A stretch of 64,000 nt of DNA from Methylomonas sp. ZR1 (GCF_013141865.1 NZ_RCST01000001.1:1984001-2048000), one strand, 5' to 3'; positions 18,584 through 28,848 are shown, counted from the stretch's first letter. The notes: generated by a model not told the origin, from the letters alone. Program-made: numbers and translations.

Positions 18584-19450
18584 TTACCTCATCAGTCCCA
18601 CACTATTTAAATAATCCGCAACACCCTGAGTGCATATTAAAAAGTTCTGATGATCGTTATTCCAAAGGCCAGACACCAAAGTTAAACTATTTTTAACTTC
18701 ATCTATAGAAAAATATCTATAACTTAAACCTTCAAGCAACTTATTAATTTTATTTGCACTATCATCACTAATTATTTCCACCACGATTGACGGCAAGCTC
18801 GCTTTTAATTCAGGATACATCGACTCCAGAACTGAAAATTCATGCCCCTCAACATCGATCTTAATTAAATCAACATTTTTTAGCGAATACTTATTTTGTA
18901 AATATTGATAGGGCTTAACATCAACAACAACTTCAATAATCCTTGTATCTCGAGCAACCTCAGGGTGTAGTTTATATCTATTATCGTTAATAGATGTCAT
19001 ATAATTTAGTCTATCTTTCAGCATAAACATTGATGCGTTTCCATCATAATTTGACAACGCTATCCGTTCAACACTCACAGGAAAATTATTTTTTTTTATA
19101 TTTAATTCCAATAACTCATAATTAATCTGTATTGGCTCGACCGCTATAATTTTCGCCGAACTGTTATTACTTTGAGAAATTAGACTAAATACACCAGTAT
19201 TCGCTCCGACATCTAATATTAAATGAGCTCGTTTTGACAAAGCAGCCCAAATCTTAAGCGACTGCCTTTCCCATCGACCATAAAGACCATACTTATATAA
19301 TTCAGATTCTATAAAGCTATCTTTTCTCCAAAACATTTCAATACACTTACCAGAACCATGATCATACAACTTTATAAATCTTTCTTTTTCTGGCTCACGA
19401 TATTTCTTAAAAAAAATTGATAGCATTACTTTTATAAAACTTTTAATCAT
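18584..19450 (-). CDS. FkbM-family methyltransferase
   Basis: The motif LILDVGANTGVFSLIS followed by IIAVEPIQINYELL and VDLIKIDVEGHEFSVLE is characteristic of FkbM methyltransferases. There are 288 residues, with a short basic hydrophobic N-terminus. It probably O-methylates a sugar hydroxyl in the exported polysaccharide. AT-rich DNA, start 17 bp upstream of nothing recognisable as a terminator, and same-strand neighbours indicate cotranscription. Confidence 0.88.
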   Translation of the reverse strand: MIKSFIKVMLSIFFKKYREPEKERFIKLYDHGSGKCIEMFWRKDSFIESELYKYGLYGRWERQSLKIWAALSKRAHLILDVGANTGVFSLISQSNNSSAKIIAVEPIQINYELLELNIKKNNFPVSVERIALSNYDGNASMFMLKDRLNYMTSINDNRYKLHPEVARDTRIIEVVVDVKPYQYLQNKYSLKNVDLIKIDVEGHEFSVLESMYPELKASLPSIVVEIISDDSANKINKLLEGLSYRYFSIDEVKNSLTLVSGLWNNDHQNFLICTQGVADYLNSVGLMR

Positions 19451-19625
19451 GTTTATTTTTTCTTAAAAAAGTTGCCTCAGTAAAATGTAAGCTATATGGT
19501 AATACCCCAGCAACAAATGCTTATCGACTAGTCACAATAAAAATAACGAAAAGCATACCATAATTTTTAAGTCACTTTCCATTATATAAAACTAACACGC
19601 CGACCGAAAATACGAAGCCGAATAT

Positions 19626-20915
19626 TCAAATATTCACGCACTGTTTCTTTTTGATTAGAATAAAAATATAATATAAATTAAACTGCACTGCGCTTACAAG
19701 TACACCAACAACTGAAACTCCTAGAATACCATAGAGCTTTGATCCAAAATAATTTAGCGGCAAACTGATGCACGCAACAAACACACCGAATAAAACAGTC
19801 AGAAAAGTCATATTCCAGTATATAACATAATTACTTAATAAACCGGTAAGCCCTGAAATAATACATGTAATCATTGCATAAGGTAGAATCCGCAAGACAC
19901 CTGAGTATTTTTCATCTATTATTTCAAAGAATATCGCCATAAAAAAACCAAACCATATAAAAAGCGCAATAGCAACAAACACTCCACCTAAAACTAGAAA
20001 TGTTTTTTTTGTTTTAGCAAGATTCAGAGACACATCTTTTTCCTTTAAGAACAAAGGAAGCCAAACATTTTGGAATGCCGAAAAAACAATAGTAATTATA
20101 TTCGCTAAAGTGAATGACAAATAGTAAACCGACAAATCAGCTAACGAGCAATATTTCTCAATAAAATATTTATCAGAAAAATTAACAAAAATTCCCAATA
20201 TAGCTGAGCCCATTATTGGTAACCCAATTTTCAAAGCCTTCATTGCCACCCCCCAATTTACCTTAGGACGCATAGCAGCAACATAAGACCGAAAAAAAAC
20301 TGTAAGTGCGAATATTTCACTAAATAAGTATGCTTTAGTGCGTATATCGGCATTATCCCCTGACAACCAGTACATTGCAGAGACCCCAACACCAGTACCA
20401 ATTATAAACCGAGTTATATTGTATGATTGTTGCTTAGTAACAAACTCCTCCGCCATAAAAAAATACAATAACATACATGAGTAAACTGAGCTTATCATGC
20501 CAATTAATATCAACCATCTATAATGATGATAAGCAATAGATTTAGAAAATAAACTCTTAACAAGAACTTCATCCCAACCAAAAAAGTATAACGGGGTAAC
20601 AAATATTATTAATAAAACAAATAAAATAATATTAATTGTGTATAGCAAAGACGACTTTTCTTCGCTACACAAACTATGATATAGCTTTATCTGGGAAACA
20701 TATAATCCAAAATTAATAACTAGCCCAAAAGTGCCTATAACTGACAACACATAATTGAATACAGCATATTCATCTTGCGTCATCAAATGCAGATATACCG
20801 GCAGAAAAATTATCCCTGAAACTTTAACAAAGCTATCAACACTAAATAGCTTTATAAAACGCCTTAGAACAATGCTTTCTTTATACTCAAATACAAATTT
20901 GTTAAGAATTCTCAA
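19626..20915 (-). CDS. Wzx-type oligosaccharide flippase
   Basis: A protein of 429 residues composed almost entirely of hydrophobic helices (12 or so), with short charged loops. FSVDSFVKVSGIIFLPVYLHLMTQDEYAVFNYV at the N-terminus matches the MATE/Wzx polysaccharide flippase pattern. It should move lipid-linked repeat units across the inner membrane. No gene with the features of a Wzy polymerase or an ABC exporter is seen in the cluster. The DNA is very AT-rich. Confidence 0.85.
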   Translation of the reverse strand: MRILNKFVFEYKESIVLRRFIKLFSVDSFVKVSGIIFLPVYLHLMTQDEYAVFNYVLSVIGTFGLVINFGLYVSQIKLYHSLCSEEKSSLLYTINIILFVLLIIFVTPLYFFGWDEVLVKSLFSKSIAYHHYRWLILIGMISSVYSCMLLYFFMAEEFVTKQQSYNITRFIIGTGVGVSAMYWLSGDNADIRTKAYLFSEIFALTVFFRSYVAAMRPKVNWGVAMKALKIGLPIMGSAILGIFVNFSDKYFIEKYCSLADLSVYYLSFTLANIITIVFSAFQNVWLPLFLKEKDVSLNLAKTKKTFLVLGGVFVAIALFIWFGFFMAIFFEIIDEKYSGVLRILPYAMITCIISGLTGLLSNYVIYWNMTFLTVLFGVFVACISLPLNYFGSKLYGILGVSVVGVLVSAVQFNLYYIFILIKKKQCVNI

Positions 20916-21002
20916 TTTGCCGCCAGCTATTACTCTAACACCGGTTTACACAAAAATAAATTAAAGAAAATAATATTTAATACATTAATTAATTGCTTTT
21001 AA

Positions 21003-21881
21003 TTACCAAACAACATACCTCGCTCGATTAAATAAATATACAAGAAAATAGCGGACAAAATATAGCGCTACTCCTAGCTGGCATAGCCATGAAACAGGAT
21101 AGTGAAACTTGAATAAAGTAATAACATCTCGCAGATTGCGATGGGATCTAGTGCTGGTCAAAGAATGCATAAATCCAAAAAATCTAAGCGTAGCTGGATT
21201 ACTAGCCTGACTGGTGCTATGCGCATCAATATCCACGAATAAATGAGGCGCTACATTAAGCGAAATTTGCTGCTTTCTGGCACGTAAATAAAAATCATGG
21301 TCGGCACCATAATGCGGCAAGCGTTTTTCGTCGAACAAGCCTATTTTATTAAATACCGCAACGGGAACTAGCGCTCCCCTGCCACCAACGATTAGTTTGA
21401 CTGGGATAACATCTTGGGAAAGCATCTTTGCGCTGAGTTGCTTGGGGCCAGCTATCGTAGAAAACCCCAACAAAAAGCAAGTACTTGGACTGATTGAAGT
21501 AATTTGTCCGCTTTGCCAATCGCGCTGGACTGGGGCGATGATGGCGTCAGGATGCGCTTCGGTCAATTTTACCAAGTGACCCACGGTATTAGGCGTCACA
21601 TAGCAATCGTTGTTTAACAACATGACATAGTCCGCCCCACGCTCTATAGCTGTACGGATACCCAGATTGGTTGCGCCAGTCCACCAAAGCTCGGATGAGC
21701 CTTCCAAGCGAATTACGTGCGGAAAATCCTGGGCCAGTCCGATTTTTGTCGTGTCAGTAGTACCGTGATCGACTAGCAATATAGTGAATTCCTGAAATTG
21801 GCTAACCGCTAATGCCTCTAGACAATGTAGAGTCTGCGTGTAGCCATTGAAGTCGGTAATGACGATATAAAGATTTTTCAT
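21003..21881 (-). CDS. Glycosyltransferase family 2 (rhamnosyltransferase-like)
   Basis: The N-terminal GT-A segment (YIVITDFNGYTQTLHCLEAL) is followed by LWWTGATNLGIR, YVMLLNNDCYV (a D-containing donor motif) and PHYGADHDFYLRA (the catalytic-base region), as in GT2 enzymes of the rhamnosyltransferase type. A hydrophobic C-terminus suggests peripheral membrane association. Its start and the stop of the next gene share one base (TGATG), giving tight translational coupling. Confidence 0.87.
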   Translation of the reverse strand: MKNLYIVITDFNGYTQTLHCLEALAVSQFQEFTILLVDHGTTDTTKIGLAQDFPHVIRLEGSSELWWTGATNLGIRTAIERGADYVMLLNNDCYVTPNTVGHLVKLTEAHPDAIIAPVQRDWQSGQITSISPSTCFLLGFSTIAGPKQLSAKMLSQDVIPVKLIVGGRGALVPVAVFNKIGLFDEKRLPHYGADHDFYLRARKQQISLNVAPHLFVDIDAHSTSQASNPATLRFFGFMHSLTSTRSHRNLRDVITLFKFHYPVSWLCQLGVALYFVRYFLVYLFNRARYVVW

Positions 21882-22951
21882 CAGACAAGCTTAGTCAAAG
21901 CTTCATAAAGTTTTTGGCCTATTGATTGCCAAGCCAACTCTTCTGGAAATAAAGCTATTTCCGGGTTTTGAAGCTGTGAGAGGATTGCTTTAGCCATATC
22001 GTTAGGATCAGGATCACAAATAGATGATGGTGCATCTTTAAAGATCTGTTCGTGATTGGAAACCCGTGTAGCTATAACTGGTTTTCCGCAAGCCAGGTAT
22101 TCCGCAATCTTGCATGCGCCTGACATACTATTAAATGTGTCATCGGCATACGGCACGCATACCACGTCACAAGCCTGTATAAGTTTTGGTATGTCTGATT
22201 GTTCCAACTCACCAAAATAGTCTATCCACGGCTCGTCAAAGCATACATCCGTTACTCGTCCGGCCAATACAAGTCGCAAATTCGGCAGAGCCGATCTGGC
22301 TCGTCGACAGGCTTCGATCAGAAGCGGTCCTCGGGACGGCGTAATGGAACCGAAATAACCAACCAATGGAATATCGGTCACCAGTTTCATCGCCAGTCTG
22401 GCCCGTAAATGATCAACTTTATTGAATAAGGCCGTATCAACTCCATTTTCGATTAATAGGGCATTTTGGTTAAGTTGGGTAAGGACTTTTTGTAACAGAG
22501 GTTGGCTTGCACATAAAACCAAATCGGCTTTCTTAACCGTATGATCAAACAGCAAAGCGAGTCCTTTAAATCGGTTGATCCGAAAAGACGGGTAATAATC
22601 ATACACATCGTAGACAAATGGCACTCCAAGTCTTCTTGCTATCCAAAGCCCTAGGTAACCAATGTAAATGTCGCCACTTGCGATGAGAACATCCGGTTTG
22701 GCAATACAAGCATTGCGATAGGCATCCAGAAGAAATCGAGGTATCTTGCTTGCCGTTGCTGGAATGGTATGAAAAGAAACACCCGCTTCGTTAACGCTTA
22801 TTTCTGTGTTATTTCGATAGTCAATGGCATCAACAAAAACATCGCTACCATGGGTCACCCATTGTTTCGGCAAATGGTAAAGCCGCCCAAAGCGATCATG
22901 AATTAGATCTTTGTTGGTGTAATACCGCTTACACAGGAAGTAGATGTTCAT
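21881..22951 (-). CDS. Glycosyltransferase family 4-like protein
   Basis: A protein of 356 residues with GT-B architecture. The donor-binding half contains PLVGYFGSITPSRGPLLIEA, DVVCVPYADDTFNSMSGACKIAEYLACGKPVIA and a conserved E/EYL segment. The N-terminal half has VLIASGDIYIGYLGLWIARRLGVPFVYDVYD. It lies between a GT2 and another GT4 and is coupled to the former. The substrate is unknown. Codon usage is intermediate between the AT-rich core and the housekeeping genes. Confidence 0.85.
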   Translation of the reverse strand: MNIYFLCKRYYTNKDLIHDRFGRLYHLPKQWVTHGSDVFVDAIDYRNNTEISVNEAGVSFHTIPATASKIPRFLLDAYRNACIAKPDVLIASGDIYIGYLGLWIARRLGVPFVYDVYDYYPSFRINRFKGLALLFDHTVKKADLVLCASQPLLQKVLTQLNQNALLIENGVDTALFNKVDHLRARLAMKLVTDIPLVGYFGSITPSRGPLLIEACRRARSALPNLRLVLAGRVTDVCFDEPWIDYFGELEQSDIPKLIQACDVVCVPYADDTFNSMSGACKIAEYLACGKPVIATRVSNHEQIFKDAPSSICDPDPNDMAKAILSQLQNPEIALFPEELAWQSIGQKLYEALTKLV

Positions 22952-22966
22952 TACCGCTTAACTACT

Positions 22967-24193
22967 CTATGACTGTCGGCTATAAATTGCGACAAACTTA
23001 CTGGCGATCTCTTTCCAATCATAAGGTTCGGCAGCCAGCCTCCCAAATGCGCACAGTCCTTTTCTTAAAGTTTCATCCACCAATAGCTGCTCAATCGCCT
23101 TTGAAAGCGATTTTGTTTGCTTAGGATCAACTAACAACCCCGTTTTTCCATGCTCAATTATTTCGGCAACGCCACCAGTGCGCGTACTTATCACAGCAGT
23201 ACCGCTAGCCATCGCTTCCAATAAAATTACACCTTGGCCTTCCGTATCGCCATTGCTGTCGACAATTGATGGAGCGATGAAAATATCAGCTGCCGCATAG
23301 TAGTCCGGTAAGATGGCGTTCGGAAATCTGCCGTAAAAAACCACCTTATCTTCAATCTTTAAATCAACCGCTAACATTTTTAAACGTTCACGCTCGACGC
23401 CATCGCCAATAATCCATAATTCAATGCGATCAAGTAGGTTTTTAGGCAAATCAGCAACCGCCACTATCAGATCGGCCACGCCTTTTTTTTCAACCAAGCG
23501 CCCGACAAATAACAGAATAATTTTTTGCGTATTGCTTGGCTTGAGTACCGCTTGAGCATTGCCGGCCGCAAATTTTTCATAGTCTATGCCCATGGGAATA
23601 ATCTGCGGCTTGGGCAAATCCGGGCCTACGGCATCGGCAGTGGCTTCGGTGTTGCTGGTCCAAGCTGCGCAATGCTTTATGGTCCAGCGTTTGATAGCTC
23701 CTAAAACGCTACCTCGCAACGCAAAAGCGTCACCACCGTGCGCGGTCACCAACACCGGGATCTTGAACAGCTTGCCTAACAATACCGCTACCGTGCCTTG
23801 CGGGAAAATCCAGTGGGCGTGTATCAACGACGGCCGCTGGACAACCACTATCCAGGCCGCAGTAATAAACATAGACAGAATGAAAAAAGGCACCTGCAGC
23901 AACAACCAAGGAGCGGCTCGCAAGTTGGGTAAAATCCCGGAGCGGTAAGCTAACATTTGCCACTTACGCGGCCAAAAATAACGAAAATGGCGACAAACTA
24001 TACCGTCAGGCTGCTTAGTTGCGTGTACTTCCGGATGATCCGGTGCGAGGATATAAAGATTAACTTTCTGGCTTGCCAGAGCTTCCGCCAAATAGCGTAA
24101 GAAAACCGAAGCACTGTCATCTTTATTGCGAGGATAACTTGATGTCAGCCAGAGCACCTTAATCGGCTGGTCCTTGGCTGACTGGACACTCAT
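22967..24193 (-). CDS. Glycosyltransferase family 4 protein
   Basis: A typical GT4 enzyme of 408 residues. The N-terminal VLWLTSSYPRNKDDSASVFLRYLAEAL and ALIHAHWIFPQG-type region (here LIHAHWIFPQG) lead to a C-terminal donor domain with LLFVGRLVEKKGVADLI and the EGQGVILLEAMASGTAVISTRTGG EX7E motif. A hydrophobic stretch near residues 95-115 may bind the membrane. It starts only 14 bp after the oadB stop and so may share a transcript with the oad operon. It is the first gene of the polysaccharide cluster in transcription order. Confidence 0.9.
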   Translation of the reverse strand: MSVQSAKDQPIKVLWLTSSYPRNKDDSASVFLRYLAEALASQKVNLYILAPDHPEVHATKQPDGIVCRHFRYFWPRKWQMLAYRSGILPNLRAAPWLLLQVPFFILSMFITAAWIVVVQRPSLIHAHWIFPQGTVAVLLGKLFKIPVLVTAHGGDAFALRGSVLGAIKRWTIKHCAAWTSNTEATADAVGPDLPKPQIIPMGIDYEKFAAGNAQAVLKPSNTQKIILLFVGRLVEKKGVADLIVAVADLPKNLLDRIELWIIGDGVERERLKMLAVDLKIEDKVVFYGRFPNAILPDYYAAADIFIAPSIVDSNGDTEGQGVILLEAMASGTAVISTRTGGVAEIIEHGKTGLLVDPKQTKSLSKAIEQLLVDETLRKGLCAFGRLAAEPYDWKEIASKFVAIYSRQS

Positions 24194-24207
24194 ACAGAAT
24201 TTTGGCG

Positions 24208-25335
24208 CTAACGAACCAAACTCAACAACACGCCCGCCGCGACTGCTGAGCCGATCACACCAGCCACATTCGGTCCCATCGCGTGCATTAACAAAAAGTT
24301 GTGCGGGTTACTTTCCAAACCAATTTTATTAGCCACCCGCGCTGCCATCGGTACGGCAGAAACACCGGCAGCGCCGATCAGCGGATTAATTGGCGTACTG
24401 CTGAAACGGTTCATGACTTTGGCCATCAGCACACCGCTTGCAGTACCGATAGAAAAAGCGACTGCGCCCAAGCCTAAAATACCTAGCGTTTCCATTTTTA
24501 AAAACGCCTCGGCGCTCAGTTTGGAGCCGACCGACAAACCCAGGAATATCGTGACTATATTGATCAATTCGTTTTGCGCGGTTTTGCTCAGCCTATCCAC
24601 AACACCACTGGCGTTCATCAGATTACCCAGACAAAACATACCGACCAGCGGTGCCGCCGAAGGCAGCAACATGGCGGTCAATACCAGCAACATCAAAGGA
24701 AATACGATTTTTTCGGCCTTGCTAACCACTCTAAGCTGTTGCATTTCTATCCGCCGCTCTTGCTCGCTAGTCAAGGCGCGCATGATAGGCGGTTGAATCA
24801 AGGGTACTAATGCCATGTAAGAATACGCGGCCACCGCAATCGCCCCCAATAACTCAGGCGCCAATTTGGACGCCACATAGATCGCGGTCGGGCCGTCGGC
24901 GCCGCCGATGATGGCAATCGCCGCCGCCTGCTTAAGCGTAAAATCCATACCTGGAACGGCATTCAACGCCAACGCGCCGAATAGAGTCGCGAATATCCCG
25001 AATTGGGCGGCAGCCCCTAAAAACAAAGTTTTAGGGTTAGCCAACATCGGGCCGAAATCGGTCATCGCCCCGACGCCCATAAAAATCAGTAGCGGAAAGA
25101 TGCCTGCCTTGATACCACCATATAGGTAATAAAGGATGCCGCCTTCGTCTATCATGCCGGCCACCGGAATGTTGCTCAGCACTGCGCCAAATCCTATCGG
25201 TAACAGCAGCAAAGGTTCAAAGCCTTTTTTGATAGCCAGATACAACAGCAAAAACCCCACCGCCATCATAATGACTTGCGGCCCGGTAACGTTATAGATA
25301 CCCGTGCTTTCCCACAACAGTCTAAGATTTTCCAT
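24208..25335 (-). CDS. oadB: Oxaloacetate decarboxylase beta subunit, sodium pump
   Basis: A polytopic membrane protein of 375 residues from the sodium ion-translocating decarboxylase family. The diagnostic [12 protein letters not shown] loop contains the key aspartate, and [14 protein letters not shown] follows. It couples decarboxylation of the biotin-bound carboxyl group from OadA to sodium export. It lies downstream of oadA after a 140-bp gap holding palindromes. The upstream oadG and oadA complete the complex. The start ATG follows a weak ribosome-binding region. Confidence 0.95.
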   Translation of the reverse strand: MENLRLLWESTGIYNVTGPQVIMMAVGFLLLYLAIKKGFEPLLLLPIGFGAVLSNIPVAGMIDEGGILYYLYGGIKAGIFPLLIFMGVGAMTDFGPMLANPKTLFLGAAAQFGIFATLFGALALNAVPGMDFTLKQAAAIAIIGGADGPTAIYVASKLAPELLGAIAVAAYSYMALVPLIQPPIMRALTSEQERRIEMQQLRVVSKAEKIVFPLMLLVLTAMLLPSAAPLVGMFCLGNLMNASGVVDRLSKTAQNELINIVTIFLGLSVGSKLSAEAFLKMETLGILGLGAVAFSIGTASGVLMAKVMNRFSSTPINPLIGAAGVSAVPMAARVANKIGLESNPHNFLLMHAMGPNVAGVIGSAVAAGVLLSLVR

Positions 25336-25405
25336 GGATTATGTATTCAATCGGTTGTTTGATCAGAATCGCCGCCATCGCACCCGCCAGCAGCGTGGCG
25401 CGAAT

Positions 25406-25452
25406 CGCTGATCAGCGAATTACTTAGATCCCGGGCCTAAGCTAACGGCCCG
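25406..25452. other. Palindromes in the oadA-oadB gap
   Basis: A perfect 12-bp palindrome CGCTGATCAGCG occupies 25406-25417. An inverted repeat CGGGCC/GGCCCG with a 9-nt loop occupies 25432-25452. Both lie in the unusually long gap between oadA and oadB. They may form RNA hairpins that adjust subunit ratios, as stable intercistronic structures can. No T-run follows on the minus strand, so this is not a classical terminator. Confidence 0.45.
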
Positions 25453-25477
25453 AGACCACATTAAACGATAAGAAATA

Positions 25478-27283
25478 TTACAAGGTGACCAATACATCGC
25501 CAACCGCCACGGAATCCCCCTGACGAACGTTTACCGCGCTGACGATACCGGCTACTTTGGCGCGGATCTCAGTTTCCATTTTCATCGCTTCCATAATCAA
25601 AACGACATCACCTTCGGAGAGATGAGAGCCTACATTGACATTGACTTTAAGCACCACGCCAGCCAGCGGGGATTCCACAACACCACTGCCGCTAACGATA
25701 GGCGCAGTGGCTGCCAACATGGGGCCGCTGTCCAAAACGGACTGTACTGTAACCGGTTTAACGACTAAGTCGGCACCGCCGGAAGCCACCGCTACGTGAT
25801 AGTTTTTGCCGTCGACGTTAACAATGTAGGTCTCTGCGACCACGGCTTTCTGGGTAACGGCGGGCACTGACGCTGTCGCGCTCTCTGCTCCCGGTTTAGG
25901 TTCAAAAGCCTCCGGGTTACCGCGGTTTTGAATGAATTTCCAGCCGACTTGCGCAAACAAGCCATCAATAAGCGCATCTTCTTCAACGCTATCGGCCAGT
26001 TTCACACCTTCTGCCGCGGCTTTGGCTTTTACTTCGGCGACCAGTTTGTCCATCTCGGCTTCCAGCAAATCCGCCGGTCGGCATGTGATCGGTTCGGCGC
26101 CGTTCAGCACGCGCGCCTGCAATTCTTTATCGACTGGGGCTGGCGTTGCGCCGTATTCGCCTTTCAATACACCGGCGGTTTCCTTGCTGATCGTTTTGTA
26201 GCGCTCGCCGGCTAGCACATTCAACACGGCCTGAGTACCGACAATTTGCGAAGTGGGCGTGACCAGCGGGATGTAACCGAGGTCTTTACGCACTAACGGA
26301 ATTTCCTGCAGCACCGCGTCAAAACGATCCGCAGCGCCCTGCTCCCGCAATTGGCTTTCCATATTGGTTAACATACCGCCCGGCACTTGCGATACTAAAA
26401 TCCGGCCATCCACGCCTTTCAGGCTGCCTTCGAATTGCGCATATTTTTTGCGTACTTCTCGAAAATAGGCGGCGATCTTTTCCAGCTTGGCTAGATCCAG
26501 ACCGGTTTCGCGCTTTTGGCCGGCCATGGCCGCCACTATGGTTTCGGTGGGGCTGTGACCGTAGGTCATGCTCAACGACGAGATGGCGGTATCGACATTG
26601 TCGACGCCGGCCTCAACAGCCTTGATGTATGTACCGACACTTAAACCGGTGGTAGCGTGGCATTGCATATGGATTGGAATCGCCACGGCGTTTTTTAGTT
26701 TGCTGATCAGCTCGTAAGCATCGTAAGGCGTTAACAAACCGGCCATGTCCTTGATACAGATAGAGTGCGCACCCATGTCCTCAATTTGCTTGCCTTGCTC
26801 GACCCACTTCTTGATCGTATGTACCGGACTGGTGGTGTAGGAAATAGTGCCTTGGGCATGGGCATCGGTATGTAGCACGGCTTTGATGGCGCGGTCGATA
26901 TTGCGCATATCGTTCATCGCATCGAAAATCCGAAATACGTCTATACCGTTGACCACGCAACGCTCGACAAATTTATCGACCACATCGTCGGCATAGTGCC
27001 GGTAGCCCAAAATATTTTGCCCGCGGAACAGCATTTGTTGCGGGGTATTGGGCATGGCTTTTTTTAACAGCCGTAAACGCTCCCAAGGATCTTCGCCCAA
27101 ATAGCGAATACACGCATCAAAGGTGGCGCCCCCCCAGGATTCGATAGACCAGTAACCGATTTGATCAAGCTGCTCGCAAATCGGCAGCATGTCTTCGATA
27201 CGTAGCCGGGTCGCCAGAATTGACTGATGGGCGTCACGTAATACCACCTCAGTAATTCCCAGGGGCTTATTTACCTTTTCCAC
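25478..27283 (-). CDS. oadA: Oxaloacetate decarboxylase alpha subunit
   Basis: A protein of 601 residues. The N-terminal carboxyltransferase domain shows [17 protein letters not shown] (site of the carboxylated lysine) and HMQCHATTG (metal-binding histidines). The C-terminal biotinyl domain ends with [12 protein letters not shown], whose lysine carries biotin. Between them is an association segment that binds the gamma subunit. It transfers the carboxyl group of oxaloacetate to biotin; OadB then decarboxylates it with sodium export. In this organism it may link C4-acid metabolism to the sodium gradient. Confidence 0.95.
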   Translation of the reverse strand: MEKVNKPLGITEVVLRDAHQSILATRLRIEDMLPICEQLDQIGYWSIESWGGATFDACIRYLGEDPWERLRLLKKAMPNTPQQMLFRGQNILGYRHYADDVVDKFVERCVVNGIDVFRIFDAMNDMRNIDRAIKAVLHTDAHAQGTISYTTSPVHTIKKWVEQGKQIEDMGAHSICIKDMAGLLTPYDAYELISKLKNAVAIPIHMQCHATTGLSVGTYIKAVEAGVDNVDTAISSLSMTYGHSPTETIVAAMAGQKRETGLDLAKLEKIAAYFREVRKKYAQFEGSLKGVDGRILVSQVPGGMLTNMESQLREQGAADRFDAVLQEIPLVRKDLGYIPLVTPTSQIVGTQAVLNVLAGERYKTISKETAGVLKGEYGATPAPVDKELQARVLNGAEPITCRPADLLEAEMDKLVAEVKAKAAAEGVKLADSVEEDALIDGLFAQVGWKFIQNRGNPEAFEPKPGAESATASVPAVTQKAVVAETYIVNVDGKNYHVAVASGGADLVVKPVTVQSVLDSGPMLAATAPIVSGSGVVESPLAGVVLKVNVNVGSHLSEGDVVLIMEAMKMETEIRAKVAGIVSAVNVRQGDSVAVGDVLVTL

Positions 27284-27336
27284 TCTTTTCTCCTAATGAC
27301 GTTTTTGGGCCGAGCACTGTTACCTTGTGGGTATGA

Positions 27337-27576
27337 TTATCCGTGTTTATGTTTTTTGCGGTACTGATGAACAGCGGCGGTAATAGCGGCGATAACAGCC
27401 TTATCGTTTCCTGCCACGACAGGTTGGTCCGAAAACTTGGCAGGCATTTCCGGAAAATAGCGGCGTACCAGTTGGGACATCACATTGATAGCCACGATCA
27501 ACATAGCCAAAAATGCGTAGACCATACCCATGCCTATCAACATCAGCTCAATCCCTGAGGACAGCATTTCGTTCAT
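27337..27576 (-). CDS. oadG: Oxaloacetate decarboxylase gamma subunit
   Basis: A small protein of 79 residues with one N-terminal transmembrane helix (ELMLIGMGMVYAFLAMLIVAI), a soluble linker and a His-rich C-terminus (VHQYRKKHKHG), which matches the zinc-binding tail of OadG. It assembles the alpha and beta subunits. The first gene of oadGAB, it ends 53 bp before oadA. ATG 27567 (three codons in) is an alternative start. Confidence 0.88.
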   Translation of the reverse strand: MNEMLSSGIELMLIGMGMVYAFLAMLIVAINVMSQLVRRYFPEMPAKFSDQPVVAGNDKAVIAAITAAVHQYRKKHKHG

Positions 27577-27764
27577 GTGTTTCGTCCAAATGATTAAAAA
27601 CTGTGTTCATTATCGCCAAAACCGCCGGATTAAACAATCCTGAGCGGGGCGCAGGGTTTAAGTGCCCTAGCCGGTGTAAGGCAAAACAAGATTATTAGAC
27701 TGTCGTCTTAAGTAGTCTGACGCTAACTGAATAGCCTCATCAATAAGGGTGGATTGGCGCCGAT

Positions 27765-28238
27765 TTATTCGGCAGCCGATTGCAAATAATCCAACACTTC
27801 GGCAATGTGGGTTTTGACCTGCGCCTTGCGCCACTCCTTGACCAACACACCCGCTTCGTCGATCAGGAAAGTGCTGCGCTCTATGCCACGCACTTGCTTG
27901 CCGTACATGTTTTTCATTTTGATGACATCAAATAAATTGCAAAGGCTCTCGTCCTGATCGGATAACAAATCAAACGGAAACTCTTGTTTACATTTAAATC
28001 CCTCGTGCATTTTCACGCTATCACGGGATACACCGAGGATAACGGCATTTAATTGATTGAACTGTTCGATATTATCCCTAAAGCCTTGACCTTCCTGGGT
28101 ACAGCCGGGGGTGTTGTCCTTGGGATAGAAATATAAAACGACTTTTTTGCCGCGATAGTCGCTCAGTTTGACGGTTTTTTCGCCGGTGGCGGCAATTTCA
28201 AAATCGGGAACGGCGGAGCCGAGAGTAGCTAAAGTCAT
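27765..28238 (-). CDS. bcp: Bcp/PrxQ-type peroxiredoxin
   Basis: A thioredoxin-fold peroxidase of 157 residues. YPKDNTPGCTQEG carries the peroxidatic cysteine. In E. coli Bcp a resolving cysteine lies five residues on; here that position is Gln, so any resolving cysteine must be another (FKCKQ or SLCNLF). It starts 4 bp after gcvR, the same order as in many Gammaproteobacteria. It likely reduces hydroperoxides with thioredoxin as reductant. Confidence 0.92.
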   Translation of the reverse strand: MTLATLGSAVPDFEIAATGEKTVKLSDYRGKKVVLYFYPKDNTPGCTQEGQGFRDNIEQFNQLNAVILGVSRDSVKMHEGFKCKQEFPFDLLSDQDESLCNLFDVIKMKNMYGKQVRGIERSTFLIDEAGVLVKEWRKAQVKTHIAEVLDYLQSAAE

Positions 28239-28242
28239 CAGA

Positions 28243-28767
28243 TCACCTTTTAATGGGTTCGAGAATAGCGTCGATGTTCAAGCTGTCGCAAAAATCCAGA
28301 AACTCTTCACGCAACGATAAAATGCGCACTTCCGGCGGTACCAGCAATACATATTTGGTGGAGAACACCGGCGTGTTAAAAAACGCCGCTTGATGGCGGC
28401 TGGCAGTCACTTCTTCGATAGAAATGCCCCTGTCCAATAAAAACGATGTCACCGCGAACAGCACGTCGTTTTTATCCATGGAAATGGTTTCCAATGTGTA
28501 AGGCACCCCCTCCAATACTGGCGGGATTTCATCCGGCCGTAAAAAACTCATCTGAATTTCGAATCGAACTTTTATCGCTTCCAGCATACCTTCCAGCTTG
28601 GCGATATGATTCCAATTGCCGGCTATCAGCAGATAAGCCGCAGTGATTTGGGTCAGGTTGGACGTGCGCAGTTCCACGACACTGCATTGACAGGCACTCA
28701 GGGCCGAGAGGATTTCCGCGATAAAACCGTTGGACTTGCCGCCCAACACTGTGATTGCAAGTTGCAT
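28243..28767 (-). CDS. gcvR: Glycine cleavage system transcriptional repressor GcvR-like, ACT domains
   Basis: A protein of 174 residues with two ACT-type repeats (QLAITVLGGKSNGFIAEILSALSACQCSVVELRTS, and a second half from YTLETISMDKNDVLFAVTSFLLDRGISIEEV). This matches GcvR, which senses glycine and modulates GcvA in E. coli. The gcvR-bcp order is conserved in Gammaproteobacteria. In a serine-cycle organism, glycine sensing would be relevant to C1 flux, but no direct link is visible here. Confidence 0.85.
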   Translation of the reverse strand: MQLAITVLGGKSNGFIAEILSALSACQCSVVELRTSNLTQITAAYLLIAGNWNHIAKLEGMLEAIKVRFEIQMSFLRPDEIPPVLEGVPYTLETISMDKNDVLFAVTSFLLDRGISIEEVTASRHQAAFFNTPVFSTKYVLLVPPEVRILSLREEFLDFCDSLNIDAILEPIKR

Positions 28768-28848
28768 AATGTAAGTCCTTGAATACGCCTAGCGCAGTGT
28801 AACATCAACGCCGCGAAAAGCAGAACCGCAACCCAGCAATCCGGACTA

